From: an uncultured Clostridium sp.
Lineage (GTDB): Bacteria; Bacillota; Clostridia; TANB77; CAG-508
NCBI GenBank assembly: GCA_930986425.1
Contig: CAKNJR010000004.1
Coordinates: 39,909-103,908 of the forward strand
DNA: 64,000 nt
Direction: 5' to 3'
Shown in pieces: positions 1 to 8,784 of this stretch (position 1 is its first letter; each line of letters begins with the position of its first letter). Made by a program: the position numbers and the translations under genes. The notes below the pieces were generated by a model. It ran no database searches. It was not told the origin of the DNA and saw only the letters and a program-made list of their open reading frames with translations.

Positions 1-1247
1 TATGTTTCATCTGGGTCTTTTGAATATTGTCTTAGCCAATCAGTTATTGAGTCATTTGATTCAAATAAGTAGCTATTATCCTTTGGGAAATAACTATTTG
101 TAATTGTTGTTCCCCATTTTATTTCTCCATCATCTGGCTCTAACTCTCCAGCTAAAATTTGAAATAATACCGTAATTGCATTTTCATTTTCTGCTAAAAC
201 TGCTATTTTATCTTTGTCTTTTACTTTAAATGAAATATTATCTAATATTTTTTCTCCATTTATAGTTTTGCTTAAATTTTTAACCTCAAGTATTTCATTT
301 CCCGGTTCTCTGTCTGGTTTAAAATCTATATATGGATATTTTCTATTTGATGGTTTGATTTCATCAAGTTGTATTTTTTCAAGTGACTTCTTTCTAGAAG
401 TAGCTTGCTTAGATTTTGAAGCATTTGCGCTAAATCTTGCAATAAATTCTTGTAATTCCTTGATTTTTTCTTCTTTTTTCTTATTTTGCTCTCTCATTTG
501 CTTTTGAATTAATTGACTAGATTCATACCAAAAGTCATAGTTACCAGGGTATACCTTTATTTCCCCATAATCCACATCACAAATGTGAGTACATACTTTA
601 TTTAAGAAATATCTATCGTGTGAAACTACTATAACAGTGTTTTCAAAATTAATTAAAAATTCTTCAAGCCAAGAAATAGTTTTTAAGTCTAGGTCGTTTG
701 TTGGCTCATCTAAAAGCAATATATCTGGATTTCCAAACAATGCTTGAGCAAGCAAAATTTTAACTTTTTCTTTTGCTTCTATTTCACTCATCACTTTATA
801 ATGTTTTTCAGGTGATATTCCTAAATCATTTAAAAGTTGCTGTGCATCTGATTCAGCATTCCAACCATCAAGCTCAGCAAATCTTTCTTCAAGCTTTGCT
901 GCTTTCATGCCATCTTCTTCATTAAAGTCAGGTTTAGCATAAATTGCATCTTTTTCTGTTTTTATTTGGTATAATTCTTTATTACCCATTATAACTGTAT
1001 CAATTACTGTATATTCTTCAAAAGCAAAGTGGTTCTGGTTAAGCACAGATATTCTTTCTGTTTTGTCTTTGCTTACCTCTCCTTTGCTTGGTTCTAATTC
1101 ACCTGAAAGTACCTTTAAAAATGTAGATTTTCCAGTTCCATTTGCTCCTATAATACCGTAGCAACATCCTTTGTTAAATTTAATGTTGACATCTTCATAT
1201 AGTGACCTTTTTCCAAATCTTACTGATACATTATTAACTGTTAGCAT
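1..1247 (-). CDS. ABC-F family ATPase (partial, C-terminus off the left edge)
   Basis: About 415 N-terminal residues of a soluble duplicated-ATPase ABC-F protein, a family that acts at the ribosome rather than in membrane transport. The first domain starts MLTVNNVSVRFGK and has Walker A GANGAGKST (near residue 37) and Walker B LLLDEPTND. The charged linker after domain 1 and the start of domain 2 (EILEVKNLSKTI) are visible before the window ends. The frame is open throughout, with no in-frame CGG. The usual LSGGE signature of domain 1 reads MSEIEAKEKVKILLAQ, a variant without the double Gly. The start ATG at 1247 is the first Met of the domain. Resembles YbiT/YkpA-type members; whether it gives antibiotic resistance cannot be told. 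Confidence 0.9.
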   Translation of the reverse strand, partial: MLTVNNVSVRFGKRSLYEDVNIKFNKGCCYGIIGANGTGKSTFLKVLSGELEPSKGEVSKDKTERISVLNQNHFAFEEYTVIDTVIMGNKELYQIKTEKDAIYAKPDFNEEDGMKAAKLEERFAELDGWNAESDAQQLLNDLGISPEKHYKVMSEIEAKEKVKILLAQALFGNPDILLLDEPTNDLDLKTISWLEEFLINFENTVIVVSHDRYFLNKVCTHICDVDYGEIKVYPGNYDFWYESSQLIQKQMREQNKKKEEKIKELQEFIARFSANASKSKQATSRKKSLEKIQLDEIKPSNRKYPYIDFKPDREPGNEILEVKNLSKTINGEKILDNISFKVKDKDKIAVLAENENAITVLFQILAGELEPDDGEIKWGTTITNSYFPKDNSYLFESNDSITDWLRQYSKDPDET

Positions 1248-1385
1248 ACTTCTTTTTATTGCATAATTATTATGCAACTCTCCTTTTTATTATTTAGGTT
1301 TTAGGCTACCTATAAACCATTTTTTAACCTGAAACTTATTATATCAAATTATGCTTAATATGGCAAGCGTTATGTTACTTTAAAT

Positions 1386-2339
1386 TTACTTTCCTAGTAA
1401 GCCTTTTTTGTTTAATAGCGCAATTGTAATTGCTGTAACAATAAATGCGATTCCACAAAGTATCCCAAATCCGTATTTTTCTATTTCAAATGGTACTTCA
1501 ACATTCATTCCCCAAAGTGAAGCTATTAATGTTGGTATTGATATTATAATAGTTATAGATGTTAAAAGTTTCATTACTTCATTTAGTGTATTTGATATAA
1601 TTGAAGAATACGCATCCATTGTGCTATCTAATATATCTTTATATATTTTACTCATTTCAATAGCTTGCTTGTTTTCAATAATTGCATCTTCCAAAATATC
1701 TTCATCATCTTCGTACAATTTAATATTTTTTATTTTTATAGTTCTTTCCATTACCGCTTCATTGGCTCTTAATGATGTTATAAAATACACTAAAGATTTT
1801 TCTAAATCTAATAATTTTAATAATTCTTTATTTTTCATAGAAGTTTTTAGTCTATTTTCTGTAATTTCTGTTTCCCTGTTAATTAATTTCAAGTAATTTA
1901 AGTAACTAGATGAATTTTTATACATTACTTGTAAAATAAATCTACTTTTCATATATGTTGCAAAGCCTTTTACTTTATTTATTGTAAAATCTTTTAGTAT
2001 ATCTAATTCTTTTAATGAAACGGTAATTATGAAGTCATCTCTTACTACTATCATGCCAAATGGCATTGTTGTGTATATTTCGTGGTTTTCTACTTGTTCT
2101 AAAATTGGAACGTCCATAATAAATAATACTGTGTCATCATCTTCTTCATAATCTATTCTGGCTTTTTCCTCACTATCTAACGAATATCTTATAAAATCTT
2201 CTTGTATGTTTAGATTACTACATACTGTTTTTATTTCTTCTTCACTAGGGTTTATCATATCTACCCATGAGCCTGGTCTATATTCATTTATCTCCTCAAA
2301 TTTATCTGTAACAATGTCTGTATTATATATTTTTATCAT
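1386..2339 (-). CDS. corA: CorA-family divalent cation (Mg2+/Co2+) transporter
   Basis: 317 aa, the usual CorA length. A long cytoplasmic N-terminal region, acidic and helical, is followed by two C-terminal transmembrane helices (about residues 255-275 and 288-308). The selectivity motif GMN is present in SLWGMNVEVPF between them. The short lysine-rich tail after the second helix is typical. CorA forms a pentameric passive channel for Mg2+ in the cytoplasmic membrane. It is transcribed leftward like its chromosomal neighbours and seems to be a single-gene unit. The frame is intact with no in-frame CGG. Confidence 0.93.
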   Translation of the reverse strand: MIKIYNTDIVTDKFEEINEYRPGSWVDMINPSEEEIKTVCSNLNIQEDFIRYSLDSEEKARIDYEEDDDTVLFIMDVPILEQVENHEIYTTMPFGMIVVRDDFIITVSLKELDILKDFTINKVKGFATYMKSRFILQVMYKNSSSYLNYLKLINRETEITENRLKTSMKNKELLKLLDLEKSLVYFITSLRANEAVMERTIKIKNIKLYEDDEDILEDAIIENKQAIEMSKIYKDILDSTMDAYSSIISNTLNEVMKLLTSITIIISIPTLIASLWGMNVEVPFEIEKYGFGILCGIAFIVTAITIALLNKKGLLGK

Positions 2340-2403
2340 AAGCTTTCCCCCTATAATTTCTTTTTATTATTTTCATAGTAATTTCTTATTATTTTATATT
2401 ATT

Positions 2404-3477
2404 TTAAATTACCTTTTCCATTATACTTTCCTTTACCGCTGTAAAAAATATCAGAATCATTTTTCCAATTTCTTTTTTATCCTCATAGCTAATGTCTTTA
2501 TATGATTTTAGCATAATTCCCAAATTCTTTGTCAATTCTGAAGTAAATTCTTTAAATGTTTTTGCTTTAGTTTTTGTAATTATTTCATACATTATATTAA
2601 TAAAATGTTCTCTTTGCTTTGGGTTAGTTGCTTTAAGCCAATTTCTAACAGTTTGGTTAAGCATATCACTTCCATTAGTTACTTTATCTGCTTTTTCTAA
2701 TTCTAATCCATTTACCGCCCATGAAAATATGTCATGTTGTAAAACTGAAATTTGATTACTTTTTACTATAATATATTGTTCTTCGTGTTCGAGCAGTCTT
2801 CCTACTATTGATGATTGCGGAATGTAGGTTTGTACTTTATTTAATATTCTTTTATATTTATCATTTTCAATAACTGTTTTGTCAAAGCCTGGCCCATCAA
2901 AATTAGTTATATCTACTATTCTATCTTGTACTCTTTTTGAGCAAAACGCACCCGCATAAACAGCTAAATTACCACCTTTGGAGTGTCCTCCTAAATGAAT
3001 TTTATCAATATATTTTTGAGATATTTTTCTAATATATTTTAAAGCTTCTACTTGCGCTGGTATGTGAGTCATGAAGCTTAAATTAAAATCTTCTTTCCAC
3101 CCAACTAGTGTATCATCAGTACCACTATAAGATATATAAATTTTTCCGGTTTCGAAATGAATAGTGATTGCAACAAACTGTTTTTCCTTTTTGTCATCTC
3201 TTGAAAAATAGTAGTCTGTAACGCTTAAGTCTTTAAATCTTTTGCTTTTTCCTACTAATTCTATAAGTTCTTTATCCATTTTCATAATAAACTTTTCGCT
3301 CTCAATGTCTTTTAACTTTTGAGCAATTGTTTCAAATGTTTCTTTTTCTTCTACTTTTATATTTTCAAACGGCAAATAAGATAACCTCGAGAATATTAAG
3401 TTATCTATTTCATTAAACTTAACTTTTTGAAATGTAGCATTTCCATTCTCTTTTATGTAGTCTAATATATTTGCCAT
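2404..3477 (-). CDS. Mbeg1-like (DUF2974) alpha/beta-hydrolase-type protein
   Basis: 357 aa, no signal peptide. The centre holds a lipase-like nucleophile elbow GGHSKGGNLAVYAG (Ser near residue 166), after a beta-strand IHL, as in Mbeg1-like DUF2974 proteins of Firmicutes. The preceding segment ISYSGTDDTLVGWKEDF is also characteristic. The N-terminal MANILDYIKENG is a good family start. A serine hydrolase or lipase role is implied by the fold, but the substrate is unknown. It lies between CorA and a membrane-anchored protein, all leftward. Confidence 0.8.
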   Translation of the reverse strand: MANILDYIKENGNATFQKVKFNEIDNLIFSRLSYLPFENIKVEEKETFETIAQKLKDIESEKFIMKMDKELIELVGKSKRFKDLSVTDYYFSRDDKKEKQFVAITIHFETGKIYISYSGTDDTLVGWKEDFNLSFMTHIPAQVEALKYIRKISQKYIDKIHLGGHSKGGNLAVYAGAFCSKRVQDRIVDITNFDGPGFDKTVIENDKYKRILNKVQTYIPQSSIVGRLLEHEEQYIIVKSNQISVLQHDIFSWAVNGLELEKADKVTNGSDMLNQTVRNWLKATNPKQREHFINIMYEIITKTKAKTFKEFTSELTKNLGIMLKSYKDISYEDKKEIGKMILIFFTAVKESIMEKVI

Positions 3478-3683
3478 AGTTTTTACCTCTCTGTTTCTAT
3501 TCTTTGTCCCTCATCTATGTAGTATTGGTTTAAGTTTATTTTTCTAGCCATTTCTAAACTTATTTTCTTTATACATTTTAATTTTTTTATAACACTATTA
3601 TACTATATAACATTTTTTATGTAAATCTTTTGTCAATATTTTATTTCATATGTTATTTATAATAATAGCGTTACCAATAAAAG

Positions 3684-3705
3684 ACCTAGCAGTTGGTTGC
3701 TAGGT
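3684..3705 (-). terminator. Rho-independent terminator after the 3717-4442 gene
   Basis: Perfect 8-bp stem ACCTAGCA/TGCTAGGT with a 6-nt loop. T-rich tracts flank it on both strands; the leftward gene ends just upstream of it. Confidence 0.8.
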
Positions 3706-3716
3706 TTTTATTTATG

Positions 3717-4442
3717 CTATTTATCTACCTCATACGTTATATAGTCTCCAGTAGATAATTCAAAGTCACTGTCTTTTACGTTTCCAAAAGTTATATTTGT
3801 AATTATTGTGTATGCTGAAACTGTATCTTGATTTGGTTCTACTCTATTATATCCTATTATAAGTCCGGTTGTTTTTTCTATCCAATAGTTATAAACTTTC
3901 TTTTCTAAGTTAGTTTTATTCTCGTTAACATATTTGTCTCCATCTAATTTATAATGTATTTCCTCTACTAAAATGCAATCTTTTCCGTCTAATATTTCGT
4001 CTCTAATATATCTGTACTCATATCTATATGGATAATTAGGCGTATTTCTATTTTCAAGGTTACGTGCTACTTGGTATTGAATCCCTTTATCTATTGAAGT
4101 TGCATCTTGAATTCCAATAAATTTATTTTTCTCACTAATAGTATATTGCTTTCCTTCCTCTAAATTAATTATATGCGCTGTTAATGACATTTCTGGGTTA
4201 GATGAATACAACAGCTCCATTTTCATTTTGTTTTCTTTATAGTAGTATTTAGCCCCTATCTGAGAGTTTTTCATTTCAAAGGTCACATTATTCATATTCT
4301 CCATATTTTCCACGCCTTTTAACAACAAGTTTGCAACATCATCATACGAATATTGGGGTGAGTTCATTTTCCAAACTATAAGACCAATAACAATTAATAA
4401 TATTAATATAATTATAACTAAACTTGGTATAATTTTTTTCAT
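3717..4442 (-). CDS. Membrane-anchored extracellular protein of unknown function
   Basis: 241 aa. One N-terminal transmembrane anchor (about residues 4-25, IIPSLVIIILILLIVIGLIVW) is followed by an extracellular domain rich in beta strands (YYYKENKMKMELLYSSNP, TTGLIIGYNRVEPNQ). The pattern recalls LolA-like or YjgD-type outer-surface folds, but I do not recognise a family with certainty. It is the last chromosomal gene before the disrupted tRNA-Lys. It has its own terminator and no CGG codon in frame. Confidence 0.75.
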   Translation of the reverse strand: MKKIIPSLVIIILILLIVIGLIVWKMNSPQYSYDDVANLLLKGVENMENMNNVTFEMKNSQIGAKYYYKENKMKMELLYSSNPEMSLTAHIINLEEGKQYTISEKNKFIGIQDATSIDKGIQYQVARNLENRNTPNYPYRYEYRYIRDEILDGKDCILVEEIHYKLDGDKYVNENKTNLEKKVYNYWIEKTTGLIIGYNRVEPNQDTVSAYTIITNITFGNVKDSDFELSTGDYITYEVDK

Positions 4443-4526
4443 ATGCGTTCCCCTTTTTTAATAAGTATATATTAGCTAAATTTAATTGTCAATTTAAAAT
4501 TCCATTAATTTGTTGTTCCTTTGTGG

Positions 4527-4555
4527 TTGACAAAATTTAATATAAGTATTATAAT
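4527..4555 (+). promoter_or_regulatory. Sigma-A promoter of the chromosomal tRNA-Lys gene
   Basis: TTGACA, 17-bp spacer, TATAAT, a consensus promoter whose start point (about 4562) lies 20 nt before the tRNA 5' half at 4582. After insertion of the ICE its transcript would run through the left end into the element-borne tRNA-Lys at 4779 (inference). Confidence 0.85.
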
Positions 4556-4581
4556 TAACTATGTTCATGATTTTTATAAAT

Positions 4582-4622
4582 GCACCTCTAGCTCAGTTGG
4601 TAGAGCAGCTGACTCTTAATCA
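4582..4622 (+). pseudogene. 5' half of a tRNA-Lys(CUU) gene split by the ICE
   Basis: Shows acceptor GCACCTC, a D-arm (GCTC/GAGC) and the anticodon arm GCTGA-CTCTTAA-TCA, then changes to unrelated DNA. The missing 3' half, ending with acceptor GAGGTGC and ACCA, is at 57000-57046. GCACCTC and GAGGTGC pair perfectly, so this is one chromosomal gene cut at the anticodon arm. The first element bases (AAGGTGC) can by chance pair with the acceptor strand. Confidence 0.92.
4611..4622 (+). other. attL core
   Basis: GACTCTTAATCA, identical to 57000-57011. Similarity continues for several bases with two mismatches (A AAGGTG C versus G AAGGTC C). The core covers the anticodon loop of tRNA-Lys. Confidence 0.85.
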
Positions 4623-4710
4623 AAAGGTGCTTATATGAAGATAAACTTATAGAAAAGCCTGGTTTTTAAGTACTTTGAGTAGGTTATAAAGTATGATAAT
4701 TTTAATAAAA

Positions 4711-4762
4711 TGCGCCAACTTTCCTATAATTTGCGCCAAGTTGCAACAATATGCGCCAAGTT
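4711..4762 (+). repeat. Three integrase arm-type repeats at the left end
   Basis: TGCGCCAACTT (4711-4721), TGCGCCAAGTT (4732-4742) and TGCGCCAAGTT (4752-4762), spaced 20-21 bp, about two helical turns. Related copies stand at the right end (56793-56843). This is the arrangement expected for arm-binding sites of the tyrosine integrase. Confidence 0.65.
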
Positions 4763-4778
4763 TTATATATGTCAATAT

Positions 4779-4854
4779 GCATCACTAGCTCAATTGGCAG
4801 AGCAACAGACTCTTAATCTGGAGGTTCGGGGTTCGATTCCCCGGTGATGCACCA
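4779..4854 (+). tRNA. tRNA-Lys(CUU), element-borne replacement copy
   Basis: 76 nt with encoded CCA. Acceptor GCATCAC/GTGATGC, D-arm GCTC/GAGC, anticodon loop CTCTTAA (anticodon CTT), T-arm CGGGG-TTCGATT-CCCCG. Its acceptor differs from the disrupted host gene (GCACCTC/GAGGTGC), so it is not a duplication of it. It lies inside the ICE, 157 bp from the attL core and just upstream of the integrase 3' end. The likely role is to restore decoding of AAG codons after the element breaks the host gene. Confidence 0.93.
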
Positions 4855-4862
4855 TTTAATGC

Positions 4863-6576
4863 CTAAATGGCATTATTTTTTTGAACAACTAATGTTGACT
4901 CTATCAACGTTTTCATCCATAATTTTTGTAGGTTTTCAAGTTGTTGCTTTAATAAATCATCTGCAATATCATTTTGTACTGTATTTTCTTCTTTTTCAAT
5001 AGTCGAAATTCCCCAAGCTTGCTCATATTCAGCTCTCTTTCTTTCATCAGATACAAAAATATAGTATTTTTGAGTAGTAGCAAACTCTGAATGTCCCATT
5101 AATTTCATCAAAACTATATCTTTTACACCATGTTCTGATAAGAATGTGGCAAATGAATGTCTTAATCCATAAGGTGTTAAATATTCTAGGTTATATTTTT
5201 TTCTAAACGAATTCATAGCTTTTGATAAATTTTCTGGTACATACGTTTGATGATACTTATTTAAAAATACAGGAGTATTCTCAGTCCACTTTAAACCTAA
5301 TCTTTTAAATAGTAATTTTTGATTTTTCTTATGTTTAATCAAAATATTTCTATATCTTGGATGAACTGGTAATTTACGATAGCTATCCTTTGTTTTTAAT
5401 GTATCATATTCCCTAATATGTCCTATTACCTCAGCATATTCATTATATACAGGGAAGTCTTTAAATGCTTGTTTTACTATAACAAAGTTAAAGTCTTCAA
5501 CAAAACATGTCCAGTCTAATCCACAAGCCTCCTCAGGTCTAAAACCTTCTAAGAGCATTCCTTCAAACAGATATGCAATATCAGTTCCTTCCTTTTCAAA
5601 GCAATCCATCCAATAATTTTGACGGTTTGATTCTATATATATAAAATCATGTCCTTCTATACGAATTTTTGAATCACTTTGTGCTCTTTTAGGTTTTGAT
5701 AAAGATATAGTTTTTTCTATATAGTTTTTTTCTTTTGCATAATTAGCAATCATACTTAAGACTACATAAACAGCCTCTTTATTGCGTGAGCCATTTGTTT
5801 TGTCTATACAACTTTTAAAGTCCTCATTAGTAAGTAGAGTAATATCTGTATTGTCATTAAAGAATGGTATTACATCTAAATTTAATGTATTATTATATCC
5901 TTGTAATGTCTTTCTGCTTAATGGATTTGGATTATCCTTTGATGCTTCGGTAAATGTATATTTATATTTAAACCATTCTATTGCTACCTTTTTAAACGAT
6001 ATTTTTCCTTGTATTTGACTGTTAGAATTAGTATTTACACTTACTTTTGGAAAGTTTGCTATGTTGCTAATCGTATTTCTTTTGGTTTGCAAAGTATTAA
6101 AACGTTCATCTTGAGAATTAATACTTTGGGGATTTTCTATATTTGAATTTTCTTCATCTAAAGAATAATTTATTGGTGTAATAGTATGATTATTCAAATA
6201 TCCGATATGTTGAGGAAATTATATTATAGTATAGGCTATTAATCTTTAAGTTTTTAAAATCTAATTCATTTATAGAATTATAAATGTTGTCAAATATACT
6301 AGCCAGATTATTAGCATTAATATATCCATCATCTATCCCCTTGATTAGCCTTTCCTGTATTTTATATAATAACTTAAAAACCGAATCTTCAACTGATTTT
6401 GATGAAGTTGAAGTTAATCTAGGATTCTCACCTCCTTCAAAAATTGGTAAAGAAATTCTTGCATCAATTCTTTTGCCTCTACAAGATATGCTAATGTGGT
6501 AAAAAGAAGATTTTTTCCTTTTTTGGCAAGTATCAATTTTTTGTATTGTATTTACACAATAATCTAATTTTTCCAT
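4863..6576 (-). CDS. int: Tyrosine integrase made through one CGG +1 recoding site
   Basis: Reads as two ORFs: 6190-6576 (128 aa, with ribosome site AAGGAGG before its ATG) and 4863-6197 (444 aa, with only a TTG and no ribosome site). Codon 125 of the first is CGG (6202-6204). Skipping its C gives STYGYLNNHT and joins the two into 570 aa. The N-terminal part (SFYHISISCRGKRIDARISL, then a helix) looks like an arm-binding domain. The core-binding domain follows from about residue 192. Catalytic residues are Arg346, Arg472 in PYGLRHSFAT (Tyr instead of the usual His of the HxxR box), His495 in LMGHS, and Tyr504 or 505 in TQKYYIF. It integrates and excises the ICE at tRNA-Lys. Two separate proteins remain possible, but the second lacks a start signal. 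Confidence 0.88.
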
Positions 6577-6695
6577 TCAATATTCCCTCCTTCTGAGGTA
6601 AAAGAATATTGATAAATTTGATACTTTATAAAATATAAATTTATCAATATTTTATAATAAATCAAAAAAATAGACAATATTGAACCATAAAAAGT

Positions 6696-6887
6696 TCAAT
6701 AATTGCCGTATTTTCCGCAGTTTTCATCAAACCATTGCTGTAATTTTGCACCGTTTATTATAATTTTTCTTTTGAAGCGAATTGCTGGAAATCCAGGAAC
6801 CGTTAATAATTTTAGCATCAAATTTCTTCCTATACCAAGCTTTTTAGCTGCTTCTGTAACAGAAAGGCTTAATCTTTCATCATTCAT
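6696..6887 (-). CDS. xis: Excisionase (Xis-like, MerR-type HTH)
   Basis: 63 aa. Helix-turn-helix LSVTEAAKKLGIGRNLMLKLL followed by a basic wing (AIRFKRKIIINGAKLQQW), the layout of excisionase-family DNA-binding domains (HTH_17). It sits directly upstream of int, as in Tn916-type elements, and would direct integrase toward excision. Its start overlaps the end of the upstream gene by 8 bp. It has two CGG triplets (TGC GGA, TAC GGC), both out of frame and harmless. Confidence 0.88.
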   Translation of the reverse strand: MNDERLSLSVTEAAKKLGIGRNLMLKLLTVPGFPAIRFKRKIIINGAKLQQWFDENCGKYGNY

Positions 6888-7098
6888 CTACATCACGACC
6901 ATTTTTTGTATTTTCTAGCTTTTTCCTTGCCCAGTCTTGTGCATTGGCAATACTTTCTATAAGATTTCTAGGATATAGTTTAAAACATTGTTTCATTTCT
7001 ATGCCTAATGTTGCAGGATTTATTTCGCCTTTGTATTTAGAACTCTGCATATAATCAAGCGCTACTTGTGCGTATGCAACTGCTTCCTTCTTATTCAT
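6880..7098 (-). CDS. Small hypothetical ICE protein
   Basis: 72 aa starting MNKKEAVAYAQVALDYMQ. GGAGG lies about 8 nt before this ATG, so I prefer it to an in-frame ATG further upstream. Helical, no known domain. It overlaps xis by 8 bp and its upstream neighbour by 8 bp, so the xis unit is translationally coupled. Function unknown; a role in control of excision is only suggested by position. Confidence 0.75.
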   Translation of the reverse strand: MNKKEAVAYAQVALDYMQSSKYKGEINPATLGIEMKQCFKLYPRNLIESIANAQDWARKKLENTKNGRDVDE

Positions 7099-7339
7099 TA
7101 TTCGCACCTCCATTTACGTACATTTCAAACAAATGAACTACACTTTCCCAGTTTATAAGAAACCCTTGTTTTAATTGCATTTCTATTTTTTCTACACAAT
7201 AATACTCTTTTTTAGCTCTAATATTAATTTCTAATCTTTTACTATCATTTCCTGAATAGTGTATTTCTGCAAATACTTTGTCTTGTTTTTCATTCAGCTC
7301 ATCTGCGAGCTTAATAAGTTTTAGCAAATGTTTTTCCAT
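7091..7339 (-). CDS. Small hypothetical ICE protein
   Basis: 82 aa, MEKHLLKLIKLADELNEKQD, helical and charged with a central beta-like stretch (KVFAEIHYSGND). No family recognised. It overlaps the next gene by 8 bp and belongs to the leftward regulatory cluster between the HTH protein and xis. Confidence 0.7.
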   Translation of the reverse strand: MEKHLLKLIKLADELNEKQDKVFAEIHYSGNDSKRLEINIRAKKEYYCVEKIEMQLKQGFLINWESVVHLFEMYVNGGANNE

Positions 7340-7369
7340 GATTTTATACCTTTTGCAAATATAATTTGC

Positions 7370-7792
7370 TTACCTTTCTTTTATGTATTTAGGTACATCA
7401 TAAGAACGACCAAGTTGTTCATCAAATTCGTACCTATGTTTCGAAGGGTTATATTTAAAAGCACTTTTATTCCATTTTCTATAATTTTCATTACTAAATT
7501 TTTTTCTCTCCGATAATTCCATAGATGCTTGTATATGTTGTTCTTGTACAAAAGCATAATTATCTTCAATTCTTTTGTTTTCTCTTTTTTGCTTAACAAA
7601 ATTGTTTTGGTCTTTTTTTCTTTTTTCTCTTGATTTTTCTTTTCTAAAATCTTTTTCTTTCTTATACCTTGAATCTGTTTTTATAACTTTTGTTATGTAC
7701 GCAGATGTTACATTTATTTTTTCTGCTATTTCCTTGACTTTTAGATGCTCAATATAAAAAAGATTAATTATTTCATCTTTTTGCGTTTCCAT
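7370..7792 (-). CDS. HTH protein with basic tail
   Basis: 140 aa. The N-terminus (residues 1-42) is a sigma-70 region 4-like helix-turn-helix: LKVKEIAEKINVTSAYITKV. A long Lys/Arg/Glu-rich helix (about residues 43-85) and a Tyr-rich tail follow. Similar proteins are common in clostridial ICEs near int. Probably a DNA-binding regulator. A second ORF in another frame (7381-7599) is a shadow. Confidence 0.75.
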   Translation of the reverse strand: METQKDEIINLFYIEHLKVKEIAEKINVTSAYITKVIKTDSRYKKEKDFRKEKSREKRKKDQNNFVKQKRENKRIEDNYAFVQEQHIQASMELSERKKFSNENYRKWNKSAFKYNPSKHRYEFDEQLGRSYDVPKYIKER

Positions 7793-7866
7793 ATAATATC
7801 ACCTTGTAAATTTATTAGTTAATTTTTTGTCGACACTTTTTTAACATGACAAGACTATTAGAGAAT

Positions 7867-8037
7867 CTACTTATTCTCTAATTTTTTCTTTTCTTTAGCA
7901 AAGGCATTACTTCTTTTTTTCATTTCTTTTAAATCTTTTCGTATATGATATTTAATTTTCAATTTAGGAATTACAATATCACATATAAAGATTATAGCTA
8001 CAAGGAATATTGCTACTAATAGAAATCTAATAAGCAT
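7867..8037 (-). CDS. Small single-pass membrane protein
   Basis: 56 aa, short enough to be missed by length filters. It begins MLIRFLLVAIFLVAIIFICD, a transmembrane helix, and ends in a Lys-rich cytoplasmic tail (KKRSNAFAKEKKKLENK). GAAAGGAG precedes the ATG by about 10 nt, which supports real translation. It lies between the sigma/HTH pair and the 7792 gene, all leftward. Confidence 0.65.
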   Translation of the reverse strand: MLIRFLLVAIFLVAIIFICDIVIPKLKIKYHIRKDLKEMKKRSNAFAKEKKKLENK

Positions 8038-8070
8038 TTTCTATCTTTTTCTCCTTTCTTTAATTTAGGT

Positions 8071-8107
8071 AAAGGACAGATAAAGAGCTAGTCCCGATCT
8101 GTCCTTT
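8071..8107. terminator. Stem-loop between 7867-8037 and the sigma/HTH pair
   Basis: Perfect 11-bp stem AAAGGACAGAT/ATCTGTCCTTT with a 15-nt loop. No strong T run follows on either strand, so it may be an mRNA structure rather than an efficient terminator. A second stem (TATAGTG/CACTATA) lies just to its right. Confidence 0.5.
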
Positions 8108-8192
8108 AATATAGTGCTTCCTTAAAATTTGCCCTTCACTATATAATACAGTATGTAACTTTCAAAAATTCTCCCCTAAATTTTTAAAAATT

Positions 8193-8372
8193 TTAAAATT
8201 TATAATTTTTTATTCCTTCTATTAATTTTAAAATAATAAATTGGTATCTATCCTCATCTCCAAAGCTGTACCTTTTTATCATTTTCTTTTTTCTTTCGAT
8301 AATTTCGAGCATGGCCATATCATCTCCTGATTGTGCTAGCTTTCCTAATTCATATAAACTTTTATTTTTCAT
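8193..8372 (-). CDS. HTH_16-type regulator (Tn916 Orf8-like)
   Basis: 59 aa from MKNKSLYELGKLAQSG; AAGGAG lies 10 nt before this ATG. The core KKKMIKRYSFGDEDRYQF is the typical helix-turn-helix motif of small ICE regulators. It overlaps the upstream sigma-like gene by 11 bp, so the two are coupled. A paralogue with the same core (IKKYSYGNEDRYQYI) is at 28999-29199. Confidence 0.8.
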   Translation of the reverse strand: MKNKSLYELGKLAQSGDDMAMLEIIERKKKMIKRYSFGDEDRYQFIILKLIEGIKNYKF

Positions 8373-8754
8373 TTTCTTCATTCTCCTTAAAATATTTTTT
8401 TAATTTATTAATTGCTCTAATTTTTATTTTGCTAACTGTTTTAGAATATATTTCTAATATTTTTGCAGCCTCGCTTTGTGTTAATTCCTCTTCAAACAGC
8501 AAAAAAATAACTGCCTGCTCAATAGCAGACAGAGATTTTAAGGCATTTTGTAATTGTAAAGAAGTGTCAATATCCCTATAACTAGATAATTTAATAAAGT
8601 CTTGTAAAAAAGCCGAGTAGTCCTCATCATCGACAATTATTTTTTCCTTATTTGCCATATTCATTTGTTTTTTGAAATACCTTCTTGATGATAAGATAAT
8701 AGTTTTATTTAGGAAACTATCAAACCTTTCTTCCTTATAGTCATTACGTTCCAT
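8362..8754 (-). CDS. Sigma-70-like factor (Tn916 Orf7-like)
   Basis: 130 aa from MERNDYKEERFDSF; the ribosome site GGGAGGAG stands 5 nt before the ATG. The C-terminal half is sigma region 4: ALKSLSAIEQAVIFLLFEEEL, then the HTH TQSEAAKILEIYSKTVSKIKIRAINKLKKYF. In Tn916 such proteins activate element genes. A paralogue is at 28590-29012. Its leader has a palindrome next to the ribosome site and three copies of a TTAAATAGGTA motif. Confidence 0.82.
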   Translation of the reverse strand: MERNDYKEERFDSFLNKTIILSSRRYFKKQMNMANKEKIIVDDEDYSAFLQDFIKLSSYRDIDTSLQLQNALKSLSAIEQAVIFLLFEEELTQSEAAKILEIYSKTVSKIKIRAINKLKKYFKENEENEK

Positions 8755-8764
8755 AAGTACTCCT

Positions 8765-8783
8765 CCCAAATTTCAAATTTGGG
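8765..8783 (-). promoter_or_regulatory. Palindrome against the ribosome site of the sigma-like gene
   Basis: CCCAAATTT C AAATTTGGG on the plus strand. In the leftward mRNA its right arm runs into GGGAGGAG, so folding would hide part of the Shine-Dalgarno. It could equally be a DNA operator. Confidence 0.45.
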
Positions 8784-8784
8784 G

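Noticed and set aside
1408..1896. Plus-strand ORF of 162 codons
   Set aside because: Antisense shadow of corA; no ribosome site and low-complexity hydrophobic translation.
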